From the NCBI GenBank assembly GCA_019054805.1, contig JAHQIY010000001.1, forward strand, positions 9,376,501-9,440,500: a stretch of DNA of 64,000 nucleotides, given 5' to 3'. This DNA comes from Brachionus manjavacas. Lineage: Eukaryota > Rotifera > Eurotatoria > Ploima > Brachionidae. Below the pieces are notes generated by a model that was not told the origin of the DNA, made no database searches, and saw only the letters and a program-made list of their open reading frames with translations. The position numbers and the translations under genes are program-made. This document shows, in pieces, positions 43,203 to 54,556 of the stretch (the first letter of the stretch is position 1; each line of letters opens with the position of its first letter).

Positions 43203-44675
43203 ATGATGCAAAAGAACGTAGAAATCGACTTGAAAAATAAAAAATGCGAAATCCTCAATTCATTAATCGAGTTGATCGAATTAAGAACAAAATACAGATT
43301 TAATTTTGATTTTAAATTTATTCGGCCGGAGGCAACCAATTTGCAGTGTACAACCCATAAAGCAGTAATGCTGTCAATCAGTCTTATCGATGAATATTTC
43401 CTAAAGAATGAGAATTTTTGCGATAATTTCACCTTAACAAGAGGTCTTATTGATTTAATTAAGTCTCATTTATTGAACAATTTATCAAACTTCATTCCAA
43501 ATAATGAAAATTTAGAAAAGGATGAAATTTGTGAGCGAGATAGCTACCTGGTTGAATTAGTTGATGAATTAGAAGAAAATGCATTGTGTAGACCAAATAT
43601 TCAGAGTTCATTTTCCGAATCAATGTCTAAAAATGTGCTCAATGATTCTTTTGATTTAATAAAAAAATATGACAGCTATGCAGAAAATCTGGTGACTGAT
43701 ATTTTTAATGATTTTGGTAAAGAAATCGATCATGGTTCAAATAATGATAGTGAAATCGAAATCAAAATTAAACTGCCATCTTGTTTCAGTTATGATCAAG
43801 GCTACTTTCAAAGACGGCACAGCGCGGACATGATAGGCTTCAACTATAAATCGGATCCTGCAAATTCGACATTGCCAAATATTGCTGAAGATTGCCTGGG
43901 TGAAAGTGATTTTTTTTGGCGACGTCATTCCCTAAATAATGCATCCTATAAATTAAACAAGCCTTTTAATAACACAATGCCAATAATCATTGTTGACTTT
44001 GAGGATGAGTTTGACGGCAAATGGAGCTCGCGGTCTAGTTTGGACAAATCAAGGTTGTCCGATTCGGAATGTGAATTAAACAATAACCAGTTTAAACAGT
44101 ATACCAAAGTTACTCTCAAAAATCTTTTGAATAAAAGTCCAAATAGCAAAAAAAATAAACATGAACTTTTGCAAAGCAGAAATGAAGATCTTTTAAAAGA
44201 AACGACTGTGAAAAATTCAGAGTTCTGTAAAACTGTTGTTGAAGATATTGTAGCGAATTCAATCAACACTGTACAAGGCATTATCAAGTAATATCAAGTA
44301 TTATCAATTTAATAGAATTGTAAAATTCTGAATTTTTTAAATAATTTTCAGAAAAAATACTGAATTAGTTCAAAATTTAGTAGAAAGTTCGGTTGATGGC
44401 GCTTTAGATGAAATGAGAAAAATATTCCAAATTAGAAAAGTAATTTTACTTTAAAATTTTAAAATAAATTTTTTAATCATTTTATTAAGATTAATGAATT
44501 ATATTTAAAATGCGATTGTGTAAATATGAACCAGTATTCCAGGAAAAAAGACCGTCTTGACTGTAAGCTATTGCTCTACTTAATTTGTAGTGTTTTGGAA
44601 GAAATGAATTTCACCAATGCGGCTATTTTTGAATGCAAAAATTATCAACTAATGAAGAAATTAAGTAGACATTGA
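43203..44675 (+). CDS. Unassigned protein with A-kinase-anchor-like helices, three exons
   Basis: Exons 43203-44287, 44352-44439 and 44490-44675 splice in phase to 452 residues; AATAAA lies directly after the stop (44676-44681). No named family was recognised with certainty. Three amphipathic segments match the spacing of RII-binding helices of A-kinase anchoring proteins: YAENLVTDIFNDFGKEI (about 159-175), FCKTVVEDIVANSINTV (about 341-357) and LVQNLVESSVDGALDEM (about 367-383). Two perfect protein kinase A consensus sites, RRHSA and RRHSL, lie between them near residues 204 and 239. Together they suggest a PKA scaffold, which is inference from motif pattern alone. The N-terminal 100 residues are helical and hydrophobic without a membrane segment. 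Two adjacent ATGs (43203 and 43206) could start it. A degraded copy of its 3' end lies at 52755-52892. Confidence 0.7.
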
Positions 44676-45449
44676 AATAAAACTTGAATGATTTAAAAAA
44701 ATTTAATTTCCATTTTATTCTGTTTTAAAATTAACCAAATCTTCAAAGCATCTAAAATTTTGTTGTCTTTTATAATTTGAAAAGCTAGCTAATGTGTTCG
44801 CCTTAAATTTTTTTTTTAAATAAAATTAAAAAAATTGTTTAAAAAATACAATAAAAAATTATGAAATTAATTCCTTTAATAAGATATTAATTTTAATGAA
44901 AAAAAGTGAGAAAAAATTTAAAATAATAGAAATTAATAGAGCACTTAGCCAAAAAAAACCTGCAAACAATTAGCAATTATTAAACAAGTTTTCAATATTT
45001 CTGTCGAAAACTAAAAATTGGTAAAAATATTTTTTTTTTAAAGAGAACAGGCATGGAGGGGACTTCGTCCCTTTAGAGACATAAAAAGAATTTACTGTCT
45101 TTTTTCACCAATAACTCGCCCATTTAACCCGAAAATTAGTTTTTATAATTTTGTTCTAAAGAATTTGTTTATAGATTTTAATTTGAATCACTTTTTTTTT
45201 AAATTTGTCACCGCTTCAGCACATTTCTGGATCAATTTTTATTTTCTATATTCTTTTCTAAAATAATTAGAATCATTCAGACTAACGGGTGTAGAATAAA
45301 AAATGGCTAAAAAGTTTAGTTTAATTTGCTATAAGAGTGGAAAAGACCTTTCCCAATTTTTTCAAAATTTAAAATTAAGTTCGTCCTAGCTTTAAAATAA
45401 ATAAAAATTATATCATAAAGTTGAATTTTCGATAAGTTGTTAGCAAAAA
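44676..45449. other. Intergenic before mariner remnant
   Basis: AT-rich sequence with one compact palindrome, GGGGACTTCGTCCC at about 45058-45071, near an otherwise AT-rich stretch. It could be part of the mobile element that follows; terminal inverted repeats could not be fixed. Confidence 0.35.
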
Positions 45450-46340
45450 ATGTACGAAACCATCAAAAAAGATTTGTTCAACTTTGTAAAAAGTAACCAA
45501 AATTTTCCAAAAGCTGAAGTTGTAAGGCTATTCACTGGTCTTGGATACAAAAATGTTGTGTTTATCGTTGGCTAGATGTTATAGAAAAAGAAAAAACTTT
45601 CAAGAGAAAAAATGAAATGGTAGACTTGCTAAAATTGCGACGAAACTAATGGTTGCTAAACTTTGAGCCTATTTCAATCATAAATCGGGTCGTTCGCAAA
45701 GAAAGATGGCCAGAAAGTTTAATTGCCTCTATATCGGAAAGATTTTAAAGAAGTATTATAACATCAAAAAGTATAAAAAGTAACCTCATTTAAATGCTTA
45801 CCAGGAGAAGGCAGCTAGGCTAAAATGTCGTCGAATGCTTTTAAAATATAGCGGAATTTATAATTGATGATGAATCATATTTCACTCTTGGCAACATCTC
45901 TCTGCCAGGAAATAATATTTTTTATAACAGTAACGTTAGCTAGATGCCTGAGAGTGTAAAGAACAAGTTCGTTAAAAAAATTTAGAGAAAAATTAATGGT
46001 CTGGTTGGCTTTTTCATAACGCGGAATAATATAACCATATTTTGTACCAAGTAGTTAAGCGGTCAATCAACATGTCTTCCTTGGAGAGTGTATTAAGAAA
46101 CGACTTGAACCATTGATTAAAGAATATTTTCTGGATGGCAATTTTGGTCCGACTTAAAATCATCTCATTATGCGAATATTGACTTAACAATCAAAGGAAG
46201 GCTTTTTTGGAAGACCAAAAATCTTATAAGCAACTCAAAAACAAAATTCGTAGGTGTCTGAGCAATATGGACCCAAAGGTTGTACAAGACCATGCCAAGA
46301 CTGTTCGCTATAGGCCGTCATGGAGTTCAATACCTTAACT
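45450..46340 (+). mobile_element. Decayed mariner (Tc1/mariner) transposase
   Basis: Broken frames spell a mariner-type transposase: an N-terminal helix-turn-helix (starts MYETIKKDLFNF), a middle part with IIDDESYFTLGN carrying the first catalytic Asp region, then FWSDLKSSHYANIDLTI, equivalent to the mariner FWPDLA-SHYA block with the second Asp, and a C-terminal CLSNMDPKVVQ. Several stops and frameshifts interrupt it (for example after 45570 and 45950), so it cannot make an active enzyme. Terminal repeats were not identified with confidence. Confidence 0.75.
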
Positions 46341-46905
46341 GATATTATTTTTTCAAAATCGGAGGTTTCAGTAATAAAAGAGTTTTCTTTATCGCATGAA
46401 AATATTGGAATATAATTTTAAAAAGTATTAAACAAAAGTGAACTAAAACTGAACCCTGTGTTAAACAAGCTTTAATGTTAAAAAGTTCCAGTAACTTTGA
46501 CTATTTTTTTATTCTAGAAATTAGTGTAATAGAGAAATGAAATTTATTAGTAATAATCAAGATGAAATCTTTATCTCTATTTAAAAAAAGCTATTTTTTA
46601 CTTTTATAAAAAAACAAAATTTTTTAAAAAACAATAAAAACTATATAGTTTTTATTTATAAGTCCACTTTTTTCAATATTCTTTAAATGATATTCCTAAT
46701 CTTTTTATGAGATCGAAGAAACTCTCGTTACTCTCTTTAAATAAATTTTTAAATAAAAAAATACCACGTAGCTTTTTTATCGTCATAAAGATGGTTCAAT
46801 AGAGGATCAAACTAAAGAATACCTGAAAGAGATGGAACCCTGACGTGTCAATTTAAAAATTAAAGGTTTCGGTTGAAAAGTCACCTTAAACAATACTTTA
46901 ACAAA

Positions 46906-46948
46906 TTTGATAACTAACTTAAATAAACAAATTAAGTTAGTTATCAAA
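46906..46948. other. Perfect 17-bp inverted repeat
   Basis: TTTGATAACTAACTTAA at 46906-46922 is followed after 9 nt by its exact reverse complement at 46932-46948. No other copy was seen in the window. It lies between the mariner remnant and the first receptor-like gene; a short fold-back insertion is possible. Confidence 0.55.
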
Positions 46949-47250
46949 CTTTTTCTGTGTATCACATTTAATGAAAGATTGGTCTTTTCTAAACAAATTG
47001 AGAAAATTAAAGAAATAAGTAACTCGAAGTTGAATGTCATAAAAATTCTAAAAATAAGAGAATAAGAAAAAAGAAATGGATACTTTCAAAAACTTGATTT
47101 TTTTATTCTTTATGGGATTCCTGTTCGATTTGAAAATAAATAAATAAAAAATATAATTTGTTATTAAAGTTGTGTATTTTTTTAAAACAAAAAAACTTTC
47201 TTAATCAAATTTATCTACTTTATCATTCTAAACTTTATGCATAAATTGCT

Positions 47251-48860
47251 TTACATTTGATTGTAAGGACTATTATTTCCGCTTATCTTCGACATCGTAT
47301 ACGCTAGACCAGACTTTAAAAAAGTAATTTTATTTTCACTTCTTAAAAATAAATATTTTTTAATTTACTCTGGCATAGCTTGGCAATGAAGACCAAAATT
47401 GATAATTAGGAATCATCTCAGTACCACTTTTTTTTTTAATTAACTTCAAAATAGCAATTCCCCCAATTAGATAAACAAATGGAACAGAAAAAAATCTAAA
47501 TTAATACAAGAAAATTTTTTAAAATAATTTATTTTCTTAAATAAGATTTAGAAATAAATTTTACATGATTAAAATAACTGAGCCAAAACTCAGTTCAGTA
47601 TTTTTTTTTGGACAACAATGTTTTGATTTCAAAATGAATTGCTATAAAAAATATTTAAATTAATAAATGGTAAAGGGAAATATTTTTATTATTTTGCTTA
47701 CATAATTACCTTTTGGACTTTCACTATAAAAATCAAAACTATACATATCTAGACATTCACATCGAATTCTTGAAGTAATTTCGCTTTTAAGAAAAAAATT
47801 GAATGTTATAATTCATAAACTTTAGACAAGGAACATTCTCATTTTGATAATTTTAGTAAAATTGGGATAAAAACATCCTTTTTCAAAAAATACCGATGAA
47901 GTCAGGAACAATGGATTTGGAAAAGCATAAATAGTTCTTAAGGTTCTAAAGATATGATTAATGTTTTCTAAGCAAACAAAATTAATTTAGCAATTGAATT
48001 CTCTTTATTTTTTTAACAAATCTTTTTTACATACACTAAGTCTGGCAGTAGTTACCGTAATCCCTTATTTGAAATCGCAGCCTCTTTAACCGGAATGCAA
48101 CTTATGTTCATTTACCAAAGTTGATCACCTCGATCAAATATTAACACAAACATCATCTCGCACATGTCAAAAAAGATCTAAAAATTCCTCAGGTTTTTAT
48201 GTGTATATTCCTTTTTGAATGATAAATTTCAGAAATTTTAAAATATAAAACATTAGATTGAAACATAAATTTAAAGATCATATAATTTGTAAATGTGTTC
48301 AAGTATTCAGATGAAGAGATTAGGTATTATGAAATTGAATTTAAAAAAGGGAAAAATTATTACTTATGTTTGTAGATTAAATAAAACGAATTGAAATAAC
48401 GTGAATTCATGGAATCTAGATCACCACAATTGATTAAATTGGAATTTTTTGTTTTCATACAGACCTAAAAAATTTATTTAGTAATTTAAATATTTGATAA
48501 TTTTCTTAAATAAAATTAATTGAATTTTACAGCAGCTGACTTGGATGAATTAAATTCACAATCAATTGGTTCACATGGATTGTAGTAAAAGTAATTTTCA
48601 CCTGTATCATCCACTGTTGACCTTAATACCGAATATACTTATAACTTTTTTTTAATGAATTAAATTTTAATATCATACATTGGTTTTGAAGGATTATTTA
48701 ATGAGCTTAGATCTATGACACTTCCATCATCTAGTTTAACTTTGCAATTCGATAATTTTTCTTTGGTAGAATTTTTTCGATTTGGTCGATCTTTTTTTGT
48801 ATAAAAGCATTCAATGTGACAAAAAACTAATAAAATTATAGCAAAAAAAAGAAATTTCAT
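47251..48860 (-). CDS. Mannose-6-phosphate-receptor-like (MRH family) membrane protein, copy A, seven exons
   Basis: Exons on the minus strand are 48860-48679, 48621-48531, 48464-48364, 47783-47702, 47641-47565, 47495-47369 and 47313-47251, in phase, giving 240 residues. The protein has a signal peptide (MKFLFFAIILLVFCHIEC), a luminal domain with the MRH-type start CKVKLDDGSVIDLSSLNN, cysteine motifs YYNPCEPIDC, SAAVCMK, NCGD and RCEC, a CCP motif, one membrane span starting at SFGSVILIM, and a cytoplasmic tail GTEMIPNYQFWSSLP. The tail resembles that of the cation-dependent mannose-6-phosphate receptor (pattern G-x-E-x-x-P-x-x-x-F-W). Such receptors sort lysosomal enzymes between Golgi and endosomes; sugar binding by this copy is not shown. 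It belongs to a local cluster of paralogues. Confidence 0.8.
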
Positions 48861-49950
48861 CTTAAATTTTTCTCCAAAGATTTTAAAATTTCACATTTCT
48901 GTTCGAAAATTTTTGATTTTAGAGAAAATATATTTCTTTTTTTTGTTTAATTTAAAAAAAAATCTCAAATGAATATTTATTCAATATTCGGTATATGCTT
49001 TTGAATTAGAAGTTAATTCATCATGAATGTCAAAATATCTTTACTTTATTAATCTGAAAAAAAATTATTTTCAATCAATTTTTTTCATTCTTCCTAATGT
49101 TTCGCTAAATCATGATTTTTATTCCAATTGTTATTTATTGATTCAATTTCTTTCTTACAAAAAAATGAATCAATATCATACGAATTTTTACTGAACAAAT
49201 GGTAACACAACTAACTATGACTTATTTGGCTTACATCATAAAATGAATTTAAAGCAAAAATGAATGAAAGTAAAGCTTTCTGATTTAGAGCTAATGAAGG
49301 GATAAAATTAAGAGATATTGTTAAGAATTACGAAAATGCTTAGTAAACAGTTCCAACATGTCTTAATCTGATGGTAAATGAGATAATATTGTAATCATGT
49401 TCTATAAATTCTGAAAAAAGTCGAATAATCCAGAATTTTTGATATCTATTTTCCCAAAAGAAACTCAATGCCTTTTTATTATTTTATAGCAATAAAAATC
49501 CAAGTCATTTGACTCGTTATCAAATATCTAAAAATAATTTATAAATGCTTTAATCTTTTGAACACAATTTTTAAATAGTTTCATTTTAATGCAGTATAAA
49601 AGAAACTAAAAAATTTGTGGTTTTGAAATTTTTCTTTGACATTTACCTATATAATTGTTTGAAATAAATAAGAAAAATTAAGCTCTTTGTATTTATTGTG
49701 TTAAGTTGTAACAGATTTGAATGTTTTGTTTGATATTCCTCCAAAAGAACAATTAATTTTGAAAGATCTTTAGATAGAGTTGGGCAAGAAGCCTAGATTT
49801 ACTTCTTTTTAATTAAAATATCTCATAGACTATTTAATTAGAACTCCATGATATTCATTTAAGGTCTAAATTAAAAGCTTTCTATGTCTAAATTTAAATG
49901 ATGGAATATGATCATTAAAAATATACAACTCGCTTACAAAGACGATTAAA
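48861..49950. other. Spacer with degenerate upstream part of the retrotransposon
   Basis: Upstream flank of copy A on the minus strand. From about 49750 the sequence probably represents the decayed part of the non-LTR element upstream of its readable frame, but no endonuclease motif could be read. Confidence 0.3.
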
Positions 49951-51305
49951 TTGGAAATAAAAGCGATTCAAGAGAAAAAGTGGTTAAAATTTTGTGAAAA
50001 TATTGAAAAATCCAAAAGTTACTCTGCTGAATATTGGAGGAAAATTAAACAAATCAGCACATTCGAATACAATCAAAATACCAAGAATAAGATCCCTGAT
50101 CTGAAATTAGGTGGCCAAATTATCCGTTATAATCCTGATAAAGCAGAGCTCTTTGGTAACATTTTAAGTAAGATATTCTCCGAAGAAAATGATATCCGTT
50201 TTAATTACGAAAACAAAGGATTGGTAGAAAATTATTTAAGTAATAAAAATTGTTCAAAAAATAAAAATTGTAAGTTCAAAACAAAACCAAATGACTCGTA
50301 CTTTGATGAAGAATTTAATATGGTTGAGCTAAATCGAGCGATTAGTACACTTAATATCAAATCGACACCTGGTCCAGACAAAATTACAAATAGACACTTG
50401 TAAAATCTACCAGAGACAGGTAAGATTCTGATGCTTAAGATGATTAACTGGTCGTGGAATGAACATTTAGTTTTAGATGATTGAAAAATCGCAAAAAATA
50501 CAATGATTAAAAAAGATAAAAATGATCGTAATAACCCGGGTAAATAAAGACCAACTAGTGTTACAAATTCAATTGTTAAGCTTAAATTTTTTTTATTAAA
50601 ATAATAGTTATGGGAGGACCCCGGGCAGTTTGGAATGGTAATTAACCTCCCTTTCAGCCCCGTGTTAGTAGTTTTGATAATTGAGAAAAAGGTGAACAAA
50701 ATTTTGAAAATGATACAAGACAAAAAGTATTTTTTTTTTTTTTTTTTTTTGATCAATTGTTAAGCTTATAGAACGACTTGTTCAAAATAGACTCCTTGAA
50801 TTTATTGAAAAATATAAATTAATTGTCGACAACCAATAAGGGTTCAGGCCAAGACGCCAAACGACTGATAACATCATTTACTTTTGCCAAAAGACACTAG
50901 AAGCTTTTGATGGCAATGAAAACGTTTGTGGAGTAGTATTTGACATTCATAAAGCTTTTGACAAAGTTTAGCACGATGGGCTTTTATACAAAATGAGCAA
51001 AATTGGTATTCCAAAAAAAATCGGATTCTGGATCAAAAATTTTTTTGCAAACAGAAAATTTTTTGTCAATGTTGAAAATACTTTTTCAGAATTATTAAAT
51101 ATCGAAACAGGGGTTCCTCAAGGCAATTTTGTCCCCAATACTATTTTTAATATATAAAAATGACATAATAGAATGTAACAATTACCCTTACCACAATATT
51201 GCCAGTTTATTATTCGCGGACGATTTATTTTCATTCAATAAAGATAAAAATATTAACAGATTGATGGTACAAATGCAGCGATATCTCCTTGATTTAGAAT
51301 CTTGA
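49951..51305 (+). mobile_element. Decayed non-LTR retrotransposon, reverse transcriptase region
   Basis: A 150-codon frame (KSTPGPDKITN, a typical start of the RT domain) continues past stops at 50401, 50479 and 50545 through PGK-RPTSVTNSIVKL, is interrupted by a 168-bp insertion, and resumes with LIERLVQNRLLEFIEKY, GFRPRRQT, VVFDIHKAFDKV, ETGVPQGN and the catalytic box FADDL. These are the RT blocks of jockey/CR1/I-type LINEs. Stops and a frameshift near 51130 make it dead. Endonuclease and 3' parts are not readable nearby. Confidence 0.85.
50585..50752. mobile_element. SINE-like retroposon nested in the LINE, 16-bp target duplication
   Basis: The element is flanked by perfect 16-bp direct repeats TCAATTGTTAAGCTTA at 50569-50584 and 50753-50768, where the LINE frame must once have been continuous, so it is an insertion. 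It is 168 bp long, with a GC-rich core containing GGGAGG and CCTCCC able to pair, a run of 21 T at its right end and T8 near its left end. On the plus strand it ends in poly(T), which suits a Pol III transcript or a poly(T)-tailed SINE; on the minus strand it ends in a short A run. No tRNA-type A and B boxes were clear. Confidence 0.8.
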
Positions 51306-51530
51306 TTTAGAAAAGATCTTTAAAAAATTCAGTTATGCACAAAATTTTTAAAAAAAACTATTATTCGATTATTTGAATAAACAACTTCCTATTTTTTTGA
51401 AAAATAAAATAAAAATAATCTTAATGGAGAAAAAAAAGGATTGTCCATTTATAAAATTATATCATTTAAAAAATTTACACTAAAATTAACCATAGTTTGA
51501 CTGAGTGAAAGACGTCGGTAGCAACTTCTT

Positions 51531-51600
51531 TTTGTTTTATCAAATTTCTGATAAGACGTGGTCCGGAACGCAACTCCGGTTTAGGGAATCGTGTCAGTTA
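51531..51600 (+). repeat. GC-rich dispersed repeat, copy 1
   Basis: The core GTGGTCCGGAACGCAACTCC then GGTTTAGGG matches the copies at 51700-51775 (+) and 57486-57545 (-). This copy is the most diverged and shorter at its 3' side. It stands out from the AT-rich surroundings. Confidence 0.5.
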
Positions 51601-51699
51601 AATGAAAAGAAAAATTATGTGAATTAAATAAAATAAATAACAATATCGATATTTTGAAAAAAAAACACCGCTTTTTTAATTAAAACTCATCTAAAATAG

Positions 51700-51775
51700 A
51701 AGCGGGTTCAACGCGTCGAGGTCCGGGGCGAAGCCCTGGTTTAGGCTTTCGGGTGAGCAGAAGTTTAGGGTCTCT
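51700..51775 (+). repeat. GC-rich dispersed repeat, copy 2
   Basis: The core is GGTCCGGGGCGAAGCCC, then GGTTTAGG, TCGG, AGCAGAAGT and TTAGGGTC. The minus-strand copy at 57486-57545 follows the same order of blocks at roughly three-quarters identity. A GGTTCAA just before it recalls a Pol III B box, but no full tRNA-like fold was found. Confidence 0.55.
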
Positions 51776-52540
51776 TTAATAAGTTAGTCTCTATTTTACT
51801 TTACTTTTCTAAAATCATATTAACATTTCTTCTTTAGATAAAGGTAAAACAGTAGTAATGAATTTTTTGAGAATTTCACTAAAATAGTAAAATAGTAAAA
51901 TTAATCTGAGAGAAAATTTTACTAAAATAGTATAATTGAAAAATCAAGCTCATCAAAAAATTGCAGTAAATTTCTAAAATAGAAAGTTTAAATTGAAAAA
52001 TAAGGAGGTATTGGACATAGATCCTTTCAAATAGCATTTCTAAAAAAAACTTATTTAAAAAATAAATTTGTAAACAAATGGGTCAATTAAAAAAGAGAGA
52101 TAAAAAGTAAATGAATTGAACCATTTTTAAATTAATTTATAGATTTTTTCTTTTTTTTTATCACCTATAATTTACCTAAAAATAATTATTTTGTTAACTA
52201 ACGAGACATTTTTTAACTTTGGCAACATGCTGTAAAAACAATTCTGTCAATAAGTAAGATAAAATTTGGACACTTTCTTCATTAATGAGAAGTGATTAAA
52301 TGAGTTTGAAGCATTCGGATGTTCAAGGAAAGATTAAAAAAATGTTTGATAGAGAAAACGCATCTTTTATCAAGCAATTGTTAATAATGGATAGATCAAC
52401 TCACATAAATTCATTAGGATATGATGTAAAATTGACTATTTTCTTTATTAAGTGTTGTTCTAATTGTAACAAGCTTGGATTTATTGATTCAGAAATCATT
52501 ATTTTTATTTAATCGGCTTTATGTGTATGATGAATTGAAA
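51776..52540. other. No gene recognised
   Basis: AT-rich sequence with a local run of AAAATAGTA units around 51880-51930. A 70-codon frame at 52300-52512 (+) begins MSLKHSDVQGKIKKMF but has no recognisable motif and was not accepted as a gene. Confidence 0.4.
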
Positions 52541-52680
52541 TTTTTTTTTATTTATTTGTTCATCTTTATGCTCCTTAGCTAATGCTTCTTCAGAATAAAA
52601 ATATATTTTAAAAAATATCAAAATAAAGTTAAATAAGATAATATAAAATAAAATTATATAAGCTTTTTATAAGCTTTTAA
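52541..52680 (+). repeat. Dispersed repeat, second copy of retrotransposon-tail-like sequence
   Basis: TTTATTTGTT followed by a core ending CTTCTTCAGAATAAA and then A-rich units with TCAAAATAAAGTTAAATAAG parallels the segment at 7088-7250. It lies 1.2 kb after the decayed LINE and may be the tail of that or a related element. Confidence 0.4.
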
Positions 52681-52754
52681 TGATGAGATTGACTTTGAAT
52701 TGAAAGGAGTACATAATAAAATCAAGTTTTTAAATAAGAATTTTAGATAAAAGA

Positions 52755-52892
52755 ATGAAAAGCAGAATGCTATTTAGATTTTTGAATCTTTGAGTTTGAT
52801 TTGTAAAAATGAATTTAACTTATTAAGCTTTTATGAATACAAAATTTATCAACTAACGAAAAATCGAGTAGAGATTAAAATAAAAACTAAAT
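52755..52892 (+). pseudogene. Decayed copy of the 3' end of the putative AKAP gene
   Basis: Around the string TTATCAACTAA the sequence aligns with the last coding bases and 3' flank of the gene at 43203-44675: AAATGAATTT, TGAATACAAAA against TGAATGCAAAA, TATCAACTAACGAA against TATCAACTAATGAA, and GAGTAGAGATT against AAGTAGACATT, ending in an equivalent AAATAAAA. The upstream bases align weakly with more of exon 3. It lacks the rest of the gene, so it is a truncated, decayed duplicate. Confidence 0.55.
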
Positions 52893-52988
52893 AATTTTTG
52901 GTATTTTTTTATTTATTTAAAATCCAAAAATAATGTGAAAATCCAAAAAAAAATATTTTGTACTTTTGATGGAACTTTAATTGAACTT

Positions 52989-53990
52989 TTAAATTTGATC
53001 ATAAGTGTTGCTGTCACCTTTAATTTTTGAAAAAGTAAATGACATGCCCTCCTTTTTTTATTAAAATATTAATTATATTTAAAGACAATTTATTAATTAA
53101 ATTTACTTTAATATTTTTTCCAATAAACGACCAAAACTTGATGTTGGGAATTGCTTCATGTCCGTCTTTCTTTTTATAGTACTTTAAGAATACGAAACCA
53201 AACACTAGATAAGAAGTGAATAAAGAAAAAAACCTAAATTTTAAAGAAATGAGGATATTAATTTGTTTTTTCAGTAAAAATACAGAATTAGAATTAATGA
53301 ACCAAAGCTTAGGCCTTTTTTTTCATCTCTTGGACAGCACCATTTGGAATTTAATTCAAAAACCTAATAATATTAAATTTTTCAATATATGAAAAAAACT
53401 TACATATGTTTTTAACGGATCTTCTTTAATAAATATGAAATCTTTCTCTTTTTCAGAACATTCACAGAAAACAGTGGTGTTCCTTAGAAAATATAGAATC
53501 TAAAAAGATAAATTAAGCCAATTTAAAATCACCTGTTATCATTTCCATCATAGTGAATTAACAATGAATTATTATAGATTAAGTTTATCTTGGCTATTAC
53601 ACCAATATTGAATTCATATTCATTAGTTAAGCTTTTCTGACATATCTTTAATAAAAATTAAAAAAAAAAATCTCATTTTTAATTTTAGCCTACTGCAGAT
53701 GTTTTTGTTTCATTACAAGAAATCGGAGTACATGGATTATAGAAAAATTCATAATCACCGACAATATCCGGACATGTCCTAAAATTAAACATATAAGAAT
53801 GGAATATTAATTGTCATTATTAATATTTTTCAAACATTGGATTAGCTGGATTATCTAATGGAGTTAAATCAATGATCTTATTGTTTGGAAGAGTTATTTT
53901 GCATTTTGGATTTTCGAAAATTGGGCCAAAGAATCCGAGTATTACATTAAAAGACAAATAAAAAACATAGAATTTGAATAGATATCTCAT
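52989..53990 (-). CDS. Mannose-6-phosphate-receptor-like membrane protein, copy B, seven exons
   Basis: Exons are 53990-53836, 53778-53694, 53645-53533, 53482-53404, 53363-53284, 53233-53107 and 53051-52989, in phase, giving 233 residues. A hydrophobic start (MRYLFKFYVFYLSFNVILGF) is followed by CKITLPNNKIIDLTPLDNP, YNPCTPISC, ICQKS, FCECS and WCCP motifs, a single membrane span, and the tail GHEAIPNIKFWSFIG. Exon 6 (127 nt) and exon 7 (63 nt) have the same lengths as in copies A and C. The junction of exons 3 and 4 was placed at CTAAG|G because the nearer TAG acceptor would give a stop. NCGD, present in A and C, is not seen here, so this copy has diverged. Confidence 0.75.
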
Positions 53991-54556
53991 TTTATTTTGT
54001 TATATTATAAAATTTAAAATTCACGAGATTTTAATGAAATGAGAATTTTTATCAAAATTTTGATAATTTAAAAAAAAGGATAAATCAATTGATATGATTA
54101 ATAATGAAAATGATTTTATTTTATCTTTCAAGCATCTAAAAATTATCACGTCATAACAGATTTGTAAGAATTAAATAAAAAAAATAATTCATAAAATAAA
54201 AAAGTAAAGTCATTTTTAAGCATCATGAATATTGGAACAAAAAATAAAAAAATATTTAAAATTTGGAAAACTGTTTTTCTTTATGTCCAAAACTCCTTCA
54301 GCAAGATGTATCAGCTGAAATATGCTTTCTAAAATCACAATTTAGACTCTGCAAAAAATCTTCAAAATAATTTTAATGATTTGCTAATACAAAAGACTTT
54401 ATTTGATTGAAACGAAGTTTGTACCAGCTGATTCATTTAGCATATACAAGTTTGAGACAAAAACAAAAAAGTTAGTTAATATTAAAATTCTTGTTTTTGT
54501 TTCACAATTCCATTTTTAGTTAATTAATTTAATATTTGAAAATTTTTTTTTGGTTT
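53991..54556. other. Spacer between copies B and C
   Basis: About 570 bp of AT-rich sequence, with copy B promoter side and copy C 3' flank. Nothing else was recognised. Confidence 0.45.
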
